The position numbers were made by a program, and so were the translations under genes. A stretch of DNA of 64,000 bases from contig JAITYX010000059.1 of assembly GCA_021018815.1 (NCBI GenBank), positions 2,976,001 to 3,040,000 on the forward strand. Direction: 5' to 3'. Shown here in pieces: positions 13,969-25,400 of the stretch. How positions within the stretch are numbered: position 1 is the first letter of the stretch; every line of letters starts with the position of its first letter. The notes beneath the pieces are model-generated. The model was not told where the DNA came from and did no database searches. It worked only from the letters and a program-made list of their open reading frames with translations. Source of the stretch: Talinum fruticosum (Eukaryota; Streptophyta; Magnoliopsida; Caryophyllales; Talinaceae).

Positions 13969-16761
13969 ATGGCGGCGAAGGTGCTAGCTGCGGCGGTCAC
14001 GGCCGTGCTCTTGGCAGTGGTGATTTCTCCTCCGGCAGCCCATGCGGCGGTCTATAAGGTGGGAGATTCTACTGGTTGGACTACCATTGGCAACTTCGAC
14101 TACAAGGGCTGGGCCGCCACCAAGACTTTCCGTCTTGGCGATGTCATCGGTAATCTCTCTCTCTCTCTCTTTCCTTCTTCCTTTTCTTTCTGCATTTCTC
14201 ACTTTATTTCGAGTGTATAGTTATTGGCTTAATTCCAGAATTTTCTAATTAATTCAAGTGAATTTTTTTTCAAAAAAATAATGTAACCTGCTAATTTCTC
14301 ATGTCTATAGCTGGGTCTCGATGTTTATTGAGCATTTTTTGATTATTTTAATTGTATTTTAAATTTTAGCTGTTGACTTATTAATAATAATCGGAAAAAA
14401 AGAAATTCTATTAATTTTGAATTAAAGTATGAATTCTTGTTGATGTAGCAGTGCATGTGCATCTTTAAACGCGAGTCGATCTTCTAATTAATCGCAATTA
14501 CTGTTACAAAGTTGTATATATAAGTGCCAGTTATTTCAATTGATAAAATTTTTCGGAAATAATGATGGGATGAGTTCAAATTGGGATAGTAGATGAGCAC
14601 ATATACAAAGTACATGGGATGGAATGGAGTTGTTTTCATTTGAATTCCCTGCTCCCTCCTCAACTAACTACATAAATGAAAAGAGTTGAAAGAGTCAAAA
14701 TGGATAGTGGGGATATTTGGTGTCTGTCTACATGATGTTATGTTGCGTTAGTGGAGGATGTCTTTTCTGCTGGTCCATATCTTTTAGCCTCATTAAATCT
14801 CTGTCTTATGATTAGCTTTTTAATTTTCCTCCTTCATCATGGATTAAAATGAACGAAGCTGAAGTTAATATATGGCACTCTTAGGACACTGAATAAGAAA
14901 ATATTATTTATATTATTTTAATTTTTTAATATTAACAAAAATAAACAAACATTAAAGTACTATAGAAAAAAATAATCTTTTGCGTTGTAATACTAAAACA
15001 ATAGAAAAATAATGAGTCATATTAACCATGTTGTGGATGAAGATCAAATATTATGATAATAAATATTTTCCTAAAATAAAATCTACTGTTTTCAACATAT
15101 ATTTTCTTTCACGACTCTATAAATAAATATAAGTTCATCCTACTTAACAATCATAGTAAATCTTAATTCATATATCAAGTAGGTTCTCTTTCTAAAAGAA
15201 ATATGATCAACCAAATAATAATATTGTATTCTGTAATTTACAGCGAACTAATATCTTTAAAATAAAATGTTTAAAATTCAGTGTAAGCAATTTACTAACT
15301 TCTAATTTTTAATTATACATTCGTGGCAAGTTACAAGTGTTATTTAGTTTAACTAGTAAAATATCTTAAAATTATTATCAAAGATTTAAATTCGAATCCC
15401 GTCTGTATTAACACAATATCTCATTCACGAACAGAAATTTATTTTTACCGCACTCCTAGTAGTGAATAATCCGTACAAAGAAAGAAAAGAAATGGTAATG
15501 TCGGAATCATACACTCAGTAACGCATGCTGGTATAGTATTGGTTTTTTTTTTAACCTTTTGATATCATGTCATAATGAAGGCCATGAATATTGAATGCCC
15601 AAAAAACCATCATTGTGCTCACTCTCGCCCCTCATGCTCGCCCTCATATAGTGGTTTATTTTTCTGAAGACAAGCCTTGAGATGCAAACTTTTCCATTAT
15701 TGAATTTTATCGATGAAAGACCATTACCGTATTATTTTCAATAATCAGGTGTAGTTCCTTCCATGATATATCAATTCGATGAATTTTTATTTTATTTTTA
15801 AAAAAGCAGCTCCCTGAGATATGTGGGACAGTAGGAGTGTCAGCTTAGGGTCGACCTTTTCCCTCCCCTCTATTCTTTGCGTAGAAGCGAAAGAGCTCGG
15901 AAATGAATTCCGCAACTTGAATGCAGAATATTGCCCTTTAATTAACTTATCACCAAATCCAGATCTATACTTTCTAATGAAGGCTATTAGTTCAAGTGTG
16001 ATTAGCTCAAAATGATGGTGATTAGTGATACGACATAATGACTATCAGTTTCTATGTGCATTTTTATTAGATTAGAAAACAAAGATAAAATTCGGATAAC
16101 CATTTGCTTCCGCGAATTTATCGTATTTCTGTTTAATCGATAAGTTCTCCTGTTTTTTTCGTGGTTTAATGCTTATTGGTTTTTCAGTTAAGTGTAAAAC
16201 CATGAACTAAAGTTATAACAAAAGCGAAAAATTGAAATATATAGTATATGGTTTGTCAATGTGATTTGATTATTTTCGTTTGATTTTTGGGTTGTTTAAA
16301 CCCTATTGACAGTTTTTAGATTTCAATATTTTCTGATCTGCTGCACAATGACAGTATTTAAATACGCCCCTCAATTCCACAATGTGATGCAAGTAACACA
16401 CGAAGACTTCAAGACATGCAACGCATCATCCCCCATCGCAACCCACACGAGCGGAAACGACAGCATAACCATGACAAAGCACGGCCACCATTTCTTCCTT
16501 TGCGGGGTCCCTGGCCACTATCAGTCTGGCCAGAGGGTCGATATCAATGTTCGTAAAGCCACCACAACCGTGGGTTCGTCCATTGCTCCTTCGCCTTCTC
16601 ATCATGAGTCGGTGGGATCCACCCCTGCGAAGCCGGCTGCCAGTGCCATGGCTCCCGGCCCTTTGAGTGCTGCTCATACTGCTTCTATTAAAGGCCTTCT
16701 CGTCAGTGTAGTTTCAGCTGCACTGGTTGCCTTTTGCTTGCCTAGTGGTTTGATGTTTTAG
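13969..16761 (+). CDS. Phytocyanin (stellacyanin-type blue copper protein), gene 1
   Basis: Two exons, 13969-14149 and 16355-16761, with a 2,205-base intron at the family's usual place (phase 1, after GDVI), giving 195 residues. A signal peptide spans 1-26, ending AAHA. The cupredoxin domain runs from about 27 to 126. Copper ligands by pattern are His69 (HNV), Cys110, His115 and Gln120; the axial Gln is that of stellacyanin/mavicyanin types rather than Met. A Ser/Pro/Ala-rich linker (about 127-170) and a hydrophobic end (about 174-195) suggest a GPI-anchored cell-surface protein. Members are thought to carry electrons or act in cell-wall and reproductive processes. Oddity: the residue after His115 is Tyr where the family nearly always has Cys, leaving Cys82 without its disulfide partner. 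The next gene is a tandem paralogue. Confidence 0.9.
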
Positions 16762-17901
16762 ATTATACTGCTTTTGATTTCATCCCATCGTGTATTTGTG
16801 GAAGATGCTCTTGTTCATGATATCTAGTAATTCCGGGTGTAATTCGTACTAGTGAATATTGAAATCCCCTAGTTTTTTCATCAAAGAAAACAACATAGTT
16901 TTCTGAGGTATATGTGTAGAGTATATTAACCGTGTTTTATTCTGCCCTTCTTTCTCTGTAAATCCTACTTCTATATCCGTTTTTTTCCCTCTTTTTTAAT
17001 CATTGGATCTAATTATAGCCACTGGTATATCCGTTTTACTTCAAGTTTTCAATTGAATCAATATTTAGAAGTATTGCTATTTTCTTTCTAATATATTTTT
17101 TCTCCTTACGATAGTTTGAGTTTTTTTCTTTAGAGTTAAGGTTTCTAAACTTCTTGTGAGAATTTGTTTCTCACCTTTGTGCTTGTTATTTCTCTTGCCT
17201 ATATATGCAAATTTTATTAGAGTTGATTTAATTGGGGGTATATTTATGATATTTTTATTTGTTGGTTTCATTGATTTTACTTAAAAATGATTCAACAATG
17301 GACTTTTATATGGTTCGATTAAGGTGATATTTCCTTCGTGTTATATTATATCACATAAATATTTATTCTATGAACTTATACTATAACTCATCAACGTTTG
17401 AAAAATACAAATTAATTGAAATCGCTTAACACGGTTTGTGGCCATATTGATGATGCAATTATAGAGATGGACAGAAGTACATTTATTTTAAACTTTATCA
17501 AAATAGAGATCTATTTTGATATTTTAGATTTTGTCAGAAATAATTGTTATAGATCTCATATGACTTTTTTTTTCTATTTATAAAAAAAATGTGTCTTCGC
17601 TACTCCAAAACCCAAAAATTTACAAAAATTTTCTTGTTGGACACCTTAAGTAGTATCCCGCCCGTATCAGTAACTTTAATGCATGGAAGAGGTAATTAAT
17701 CGATGATGCAGAGGACAGGGAATGCTAGTTATGTTTTGGAAAGATAATAATTAGCATTAGCATGCATCATATAGTTAAGTGGCTACATAATTATCTTAGA
17801 CTTTCCAAGTTCACCTTTTGTAACGCACATACACACGGAAATAACGCAGGCCAGGATGTAATTTAAACAAAGCAAAAGCTCCAATTTTAAAGCAACTCCC
17901 A
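16762..17901. other. Spacer between the phytocyanin paralogues
   Basis: About 1.1 kb of AT-rich DNA holding the 3' end of gene 1 and the promoter of gene 2. No further coding sequence is recognised. Confidence 0.6.
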
Positions 17902-17908
17902 TATATAG
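17902..17908 (+). promoter_or_regulatory. TATA box candidate of phytocyanin gene 2
   Basis: TATATAG only 37 bases before the first ATG (17939). A normal 25-30 base offset would leave a leader of under ten bases, so either the leader is very short or translation starts at the in-frame ATG at 17951 (residue 5). Confidence 0.45.
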
Positions 17909-17938
17909 TCCAAGAGAAAGAATTTAAATACACAATCA

Positions 17939-18110
17939 ATGCCGGAAAATATGGTGGTCATGGCGGTGCTCTTGGTGGTGGTGATGCTTCCTCGGGCAGC
18001 CCATGCAGCGGTGTATCAGGTGGGGGACTCCGTTGGTTGGACTTCCGTTGGCACCGCCAGTTACAACCAGTGGGCCGCCACCAAGACTTTCCAGTCCGGT
18101 GATGTCATTG

Positions 18111-18162
<52 letters not shown>

Positions 18163-18684
18163 TCTCTCTCTCCATTTCCTTCGTCTATCTGCCACCAAGA
18201 CTTGTTTAAAGAAACACCCTATTGATTAACAGCACCTTCCATCCAATCCAACTAACAATTCCTCTGATTTGGTGCGGCCGCGAGGACAGTATTTGTGTAC
18301 ACTAAGTTCCACAATGTGATGCAAGTGACACAAAATGACTACGACGCATGTAACACATCCTCTCCAATGGCAACCTACACGAGTGGAAACGACAGCATAA
18401 CCATAACAAACCACGCCCACTATTTTTACATTTGTGGCTTCCTTAACCACTGCCAGTTAGGCCAGAAGGTCCATATCAATGTGCCTAGAACCAACCCCAC
18501 AAGCACTCCATTGGTGGCTCCTGCACCTTCTGGTCAGCCGGTTGTGCCCACATCTACAAAGCCAGGTCACAGTGCCACGGCTCCTGGTCATTCATGTGTT
18601 CCCTCTCAAACTTCAGTGTTATTGCCGTACAACTGCTGGCTTTTTTTTTTGTTTTTGGTTGGCTTAACAATTAGTGTGTTTTGA
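17939..18684 (+). CDS. Phytocyanin (stellacyanin-type blue copper protein), gene 2
   Basis: Two exons, 17939-18110 and 18290-18684, split at the same codon as gene 1 but by an intron of only 179 bases, giving 188 residues. A signal peptide spans 1-23 (ends AAHA). The cupredoxin domain is about 24-123. Ligands by pattern are His65, Cys106, His111 and axial Gln116. Cys78 and Cys112 are both present, so the usual disulfide is intact, unlike in gene 1. A Pro/Ser/Thr linker (124-160) and a hydrophobic tail with YNCWLFFLFLVG (about 171-182) suggest a GPI anchor signal. Role as for gene 1: an apoplastic or membrane-anchored copper protein, partner unknown. The intron begins with a long CT tract right after the donor site. 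The gene converges with the cyclin T gene. Confidence 0.9.
18114..18172. repeat. (CT)n microsatellite abutting a splice donor
   Basis: An almost pure TC/CT tract beginning three bases into the intron of phytocyanin gene 2. Gene 1 has a much shorter CT run (about 14155-14171) at the same place, so the tract predates the duplication and expanded here. Confidence 0.95.
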
Positions 18685-19430
18685 TTTCCCAGTCCCTGAC
18701 TGGTATTTTTTGCGTGTTTTGATTTCTTCTTGTTTGTTTGGACGTCCTCAACATTGTAATATAAATGTGTATAATTATGTTTACATTACAATGTTTGGCT
18801 GTACAGAGTATTGAAAAGATACTAATTACATTACACGTTTAACTGAATTACATTACCTTACATGCAGCACCACGCAAGAGTTACTGCTGGAAACCCCATG
18901 TGTCAAATTCTCCGACAAGAATAGGGGAGGAGTTACGATACGCCCCTGCATCACCTGTTTTATCTTCTGAATGAACAAACACACACACACACATACACAC
19001 TATTATCGACAAAATAATTGCAGCATTTCATTGCACACACGAATTCTGTAACGTCAAGTACATCAGTGGAAACTTGGTATTTAAAAGACTTCGTCATGTG
19101 AAATACATGAATCTTAAATCAAACAAGTCGCAAGTAAGAAACATCACTCCGAGACATAAAACATAAAACCTCCCCTACGAAGGACCTATTGATATTTGAT
19201 AGTAATGGAACAGGGACTACTACTGGCCTCACTCTGACTACCACTTGCAAAGAACAAGCTGTTTTGCCACCCTCTTCGTCTGAATGAAGATTTACTGATG
19301 GGGCGTTGTTCGAGCATACCCAGTAAGCTCCGAAAGACCATGCAAAGCTGTAATGAACACATGGGCAAGTCCAGTAGATATATTTGTTGAGCCAAATATA
19401 CACATGCCGCATAATCTACAAGCAATGGAG
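18685..19430. other. Convergent 3' region
   Basis: Holds the 3' untranslated ends of phytocyanin gene 2 (+) and cyclin T (-). A (CA)n-like run lies at about 18978-19001. No other feature is seen. Confidence 0.55.
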
Positions 19431-22400
19431 CTATAATCCCATCAGCTCCATCAACTGCTGTGATACATCTGAAATTGGAAGAAACCAAATGGTAATGAAT
19501 TTAAAATTGTAAATAGAAGTTAAATTAAGTAGAGGTGAAAGGAAAAAAATGCTGGAATAATGGGCTAATGATAGACTCGTGCGGGTAAGGTAAGATTAGA
19601 GCCCAGGGAAAGGGGAAAGCAGCGAACATATTAAAAGCTGGGCCAAAACCTAGCTGATTGACAAAAACCCCACATTGTCCAACTAGGAGCAAAGGTGATC
19701 CGAGACTTCAACTTGGGATATCTCCTCGGTAGGTGGTCTGGATGCCATCAAGCCAAGGACTCTCAGATCAAGTCGATCAATAGAATTGTGAACATTGGTA
19801 ACGCATTTTTTGATTCTCAGGTCTGGTCATAAAAAAACAACCTAAATCTTGCTCAGGTCAAGTTGCAAAGCAGCCAATGATGTTGCAAGGATGATTCAGG
19901 TCAAAGGGTTTTGCAATGTTACCTCAAATTGCTTCATCTCCTCAAACCAGAAAAAAAAAAAGCCTTTCTTTAGGGGGGTTAGAACATGGACATACCCTGA
20001 AGAACAGGTGGTGGTGTCTGAAATTCCCGCCAAATGTTTAAGCAGGAGTCAAGGTTGACATTCAACAACTTTGCAGCAAGGTATGCAATACCAGCAGCAA
20101 TTTGATGGGGTTTAAACTGAAGCCAGAGTGAGCTTCGAAGACTGCAAAGAAAAATTTGCAACATCAGAAAAAGCATAGACAGAATGGCAAAAAGATAGTT
20201 CATGACTATCGTAGAATTAAAGAAGGCATTTAGATAAAAATCCAGAGCAAAAGCTTCCCAAGTTTAGGCAATACCTCCAGCAGTTTTTGGCAAATTGACA
20301 AATCATGACAAACTACACCACCAGCAAAGTAAAAACACAAACAAAATAAAGTAGGTAGTAATATTGCTTCCTGCTACGTTGCAAGAAAGAAGGACAAGCC
20401 AGAACATTTTTCCTTACCAAAAAGTAATGCAGGAATCTAGTTGAACACTTCTGCTGGATTGCCGACAAAGAGTATGAAAATTAAGTAACACCTCACAACC
20501 ATATAGAAAGCATCCACTTCCAACTGCAGCTTTGCTCCAGTGTACGGTTTTCTACTCCAGCAATTCAAGAAACTTTTGACTCCAAAAACACAGGAAATAG
20601 CACGGGACCATAGGCCACTAAACCTCTGAAGGTTCAGCCATCTCATTCTGGAAGTCTTGTATTGAATACTCAAGGAATGGACGCTCAGCAACCACCCAAG
20701 CCCATTTAGGCCATTACTATGGCCTTAGGCCAGAATTGCCAGATAGTCGAATGGCCCAACATAATGGCATTCAAGAAGGTACAACATACAGTCTTTGGGG
20801 AACTTCGCAAGAAACCCAGCACAGACTGCCTACTCATGCTGAACATGAAAAAGAAAAAAATGGCTGTAACTTGTAAAGAGTCTAAGTACTGTCAAGTGCA
20901 TTGATGTTTGCATGCCTGTATATATGCATTTTGAGCGTATCACCTGAGAACCTCCAACTAAGTTCACGGAAGGGAACAATTAGACTGCTTGAGAGTCCAG
21001 ATTAGCTACATAGTACCCCCACCCAAAAAAACTATAACTGGCTAGCTGCTATGTGTAATTCATATGATCAACACTGCTGCCCTGCCGCCAAAATCACTCG
21101 TACTCTTCAACTCAATTCAAGCCAAAACGTAAAGCACTCAACATGCCCACATGGGTTTTGAAATTTGATGCTTCATTTTAGATTGCAATTTGGAAACAAG
21201 GAAATGGCAGAGTCCAACCCCTTGGCTTACCCATGTATGATACCTAAAGCCAAGTCCAAGTAATACCGGTGTCCCCACCAAAACGTGATATTCCAAAGGG
21301 GAAGAAAACAGAAAAACATAAGCAGAAAAGGCAATATGAAGAACTCCATCACCCTCGAACACAAAAAAAAATATCTCTCTTTGAGTTCTTGTTAATAAGT
21401 CATCTTACAGGCTGAATAAATCCTTCCTCAAACAAAGCACTGCCAGATTTTTATAGGTGTAGACCAAAAAAATCACCTCTTGTGCATCATATATAAAACT
21501 TAATAAACAGTAACAACAAATTCAATATAACAACATTAGAGAATGTAGGAAACATTCCATAGTTTGCACAAATGGCTTTAATTAGGCATCATAGGCCTTT
21601 TTGATGTTATAGTGCTGCCTTATTATGGGTCACATAACTCCAACTGGTTCAAAACATGAGGCCAGTTTTCTTCTGAGTTTACATGAGATACAAATATGAT
21701 GGGCCCATAATCCATGAATAAATCAAACCTCCAAATTTACCTAACATACCAAGTTTTTTTTTTTTTTTTTGCAATGGTAAGTAGGCCTATCCACTGGGCC
21801 CCATCTTCAGGATGAAGGATTAGTAGGCTCGCGGTTGGGGAGGGGGCACAACCATTGGACTAGTATCACATGCGGGGACAAAAAATATTACTAAGACAGT
21901 TACCACTAGCACCCCCAGTAGGTCTAGGCAAGGCCAACATGTAAGCAACCTAACCTTTATGGAGAGTACCAGAGAGCCAGTCCCAAAGACCTCTATAAAA
22001 TATCCTTGAAAACTGAGTGGTAGCAGAAATGGAAATGAAATAAACTACTAAAAGAAGTAATCAATACATGAAATGTACTATGAGAACCATTTTTCTCAAA
22101 AGATTTGAGCTCTGACCCTCACAATCCAGCATGCAAATGCAAGGACTCCATAAATCTTTGCATTTGAGGCTCAGAACTCAAATACTTTTGAGCGAAAAGG
22201 ACCTCATAGTAGTTTTCTTATCATAAAATACCAAGTTTTTTTTTTTTTTTTTGGGCAATGATAAGTGGCCCTATCCACTGGACCCCATCTTCAGGATGTA
22301 AGATTAGCAGGCTCGCGGTTGGGGAGGGGCGCACAACCATTGGACTAGTACCACAAGTGGGGACAAAAAATATTACTAATACAGTTACCACTAGCACCCC

Positions 22401-25400
22401 CAGTAGGTCCAGCCTAAGCCAACATGTAAGCAACCTAACCTTATGGAGAGTACCAGAGAGCCAGTCCCAAAGACCTCTAAAATATCCTTGAAAACTGAAT
22501 GGTAGCAGAAATGGAAATGAAATAAACTACTAAAAGAAGTAATCAATACATGAAATGTACTATGAGAACCATTTTTCTCAAAAGATTTGAGCTCTAACCC
22601 TTACAATCCAGCATGCAAATGCAAGGACTCCATAAATCTTTGCATGAGGCTCAGAACTCAAATACTTTGAGCGAAAGGGACCTCATAGTAGTTTTCTTAT
22701 CATAAAATATCATAAGTTAGTAGAGACAGCAGGAAGGATGGGATAAATAACAATAATAGCATTATTAACGCCATTAATATAATTAGTTGAGATATCAGAA
22801 ACCATCCCCCCAAAAAAAAAAAAAAAGAAACGATGATTAAGAAGAGGTAATCAATAAATGATAACATAACAGATAAAGTATGAAAATTTTCCATGATATG
22901 AAGGTCGCAATTATTTTAGGTTAGACTATTAGAAGTATTCTAGTGATGAGGTGATCGTGGCTATCAGCCACATTGACACTTACCAAGTGCATTGACACTA
23001 CGTCAGGGCAATGGACTAACCTGCATACCAACCAAGGGTATATCTAGCTAGCAGGGCATGATTTACATTCTGTAAAGACATTGAGGCTTGGGTGTACTCA
23101 AAGCCTCGAATCCACGTCAGTAAGCCACAAAAGGAAAGATAACCTGATTCAATTTACACTTAACATTTTCATGAGAATTAGGAGCAGGGAGCAAGGGCAT
23201 GGTCAAAATGTGGAATTTGTAATACACATATGGAAGGAAAGAGTGCATCAAGCTGGGTGTATGCAAACGAAGTAAACCCAAAGCACACTGCTCAGGCTCA
23301 GTGCTATGACCATCTGACCCGAGGATCAGTGAAGCCGAGCTCTATAAAACTGAGCTTGAGTCAAACAGAGATTAAAGAACCCCAGCTTCCTCTACCTATG
23401 TGACTCGGATGTATAGTTTAACTTCCAGCATACTTGAAACTTTTCACTTCAGGACTCATTTACTCCCAGTTTGAAGCAAGGAATCAAAAACATGCTTCAA
23501 CATCAAACATTGAGTACTAACTTAAGAAATTTAAAGCCTAAGCCTCACCCACAGCTCGTACCACAGAATCCAAAAAAAGGAGGGGGAAAACGAACAAATG
23601 AGCTTAATTGACCAGTGCTTGATGCCTAGCATAACTCTAGTCACTGTCACACTAAGCTCAAGGAGAGCTCTGACCAAGTTCAGCCTAAGAGCTTAAGCCA
23701 TTAGGAATTTCAAATAGTTGCATCGGTTACAACAGTTTAATTGATTGTCAAGATGAAAAACAATTAAATTGTGGACAGAATATTTATCTTCCCTTAATTT
23801 CTTACTCTGAGTTTATTTCGTGCATTACGAACACTATCTCGATTCACCTATACACCACAAAATGAGGGGAGGATGGCTCATTTCTAAGCAACAATGAAAA
23901 GATAAAATAAGAATGCAGTCAATGCAGGCATCAATAAGCTTTATAATTGAAGTGCAAGAGAGATACAAGTGGCCCAGCAAGTTCAACCGGACAGCAAAAT
24001 TGATAAAAAAAAAACAGTTAGAATAAATAATAACTTATATCTCCTTTTCACTTGTTAAATTTATAAGCAACATAGGGATTGTCAAACCTTGGTCATCCTT
24101 GAGGCAACAAAGCACCCTACAACTAGAATACCCCCAAAACAGGCCTAGAAGAGTAAATAAAATCTTAAACGAATATGATCACTGTCTCCAGATGATGATT
24201 ACACTGGATAGATTTGAACCCTCAACCACAATTTTCTAAAATACAATAACCAGTGAGATAATAACAGTCAGATTTTTTATGGAAACAGAACAAGAAAACC
24301 TTTGTAAACCTTTCTTCCTTTTTTTTTTTATTTTTTTTTTTTTGGGGCGGGGTGTTCAGTGATTACTTCATTTATTAAAAAGTGGGATCACATACAAATC
24401 ACTAGGAAATAGTCAGCTAAAATTGGAAAGTAAAGGATCTTCACAGGTCAGTACTTCAACAACTAAAACCCCAAAAACTGAGAGAACATACACAGTGTTC
24501 AAAGATTTAATAACAAATCTGATTGCTTTACCACATTCAGCAGTGCATAAAGCTTAGGACACTATGCAAAAACATGGCCCTTACACAAACTCCCTACCTC
24601 CCCAGGAAAGATAATTTAGCACAATACATCAATGCATTAGTGCAGGCAACAATCACCAATGGGTTTACATGGTTCACCAGAGCACAGCAAAATTTCTAAT
24701 ACTTATACACTCTTTTGGCAATCCAACATATTCCTAAGTTCTTTTCAAAACAAATTCAATTATTTCCTTCCTTGGCATTTTAGATCTAGGAAGACTAGAC
24801 AAGTCAACTTGATACGGAAACCTGACACTTGGACAGAAAAAGGACAGGTAAAAAGTTGCCACAACTCAGTACTTACTCTTGGATGCCTAAGTAGTTCCAA
24901 CTGTAAGAATTAATGAAATGAAGCAGAATATTAAGACTTTTTGGTTCAGTTGCAAGCTTACACGAGCCCCTCAGCATTTAGAGACTCCAGATGGACAGTG
25001 CAAAGACACATAAGGCCAGGGCTCAGCTGGATTCCATCATTGTCATCCATGACAACACAACTTGATCATATTCATAGTGACAGTCCCTTGCATAAAAGCT
25101 GCAGTTATTTCAATACTTCTTAAAGCTTACACAAGGCTTGGGAACAGAAGATAAAGAGTTGCAAAAATGAGGGGAACTAAGACATGCTGCTGCAGTAAAG
25201 ACAAGTCATGCAGTTTTACGTGACTATATGGTTCATTCACTATGCAGCAGAGCACTCCACTGGACCACTAATGGAAAGATAGATACCAATGGGACTATAG
25301 CTCATCACTCCTGTATCCCTCACAACGGCCTCCCTCACCTTTTTTATTATTTTTTAAAATCATCCACAGACTAGTGACCACCTGACCATTGCATGGCTCT

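Noticed and set aside
14042..14248. Second plus-strand frame over phytocyanin exon 1
   Set aside because: Shifted shadow of the real exon; it runs into the intron and has no family match.
15380..15410. TTCGAATCCCGTCT, resembling a tRNA/SINE B-box
   Set aside because: No matching A-box or cloverleaf around it.
20437..25123. Several open frames of 60-85 codons inside the large cyclin T intron
   Set aside because: No recognisable domain, start context or codon pattern; they are of the length expected by chance and some sit in the tandem repeat.
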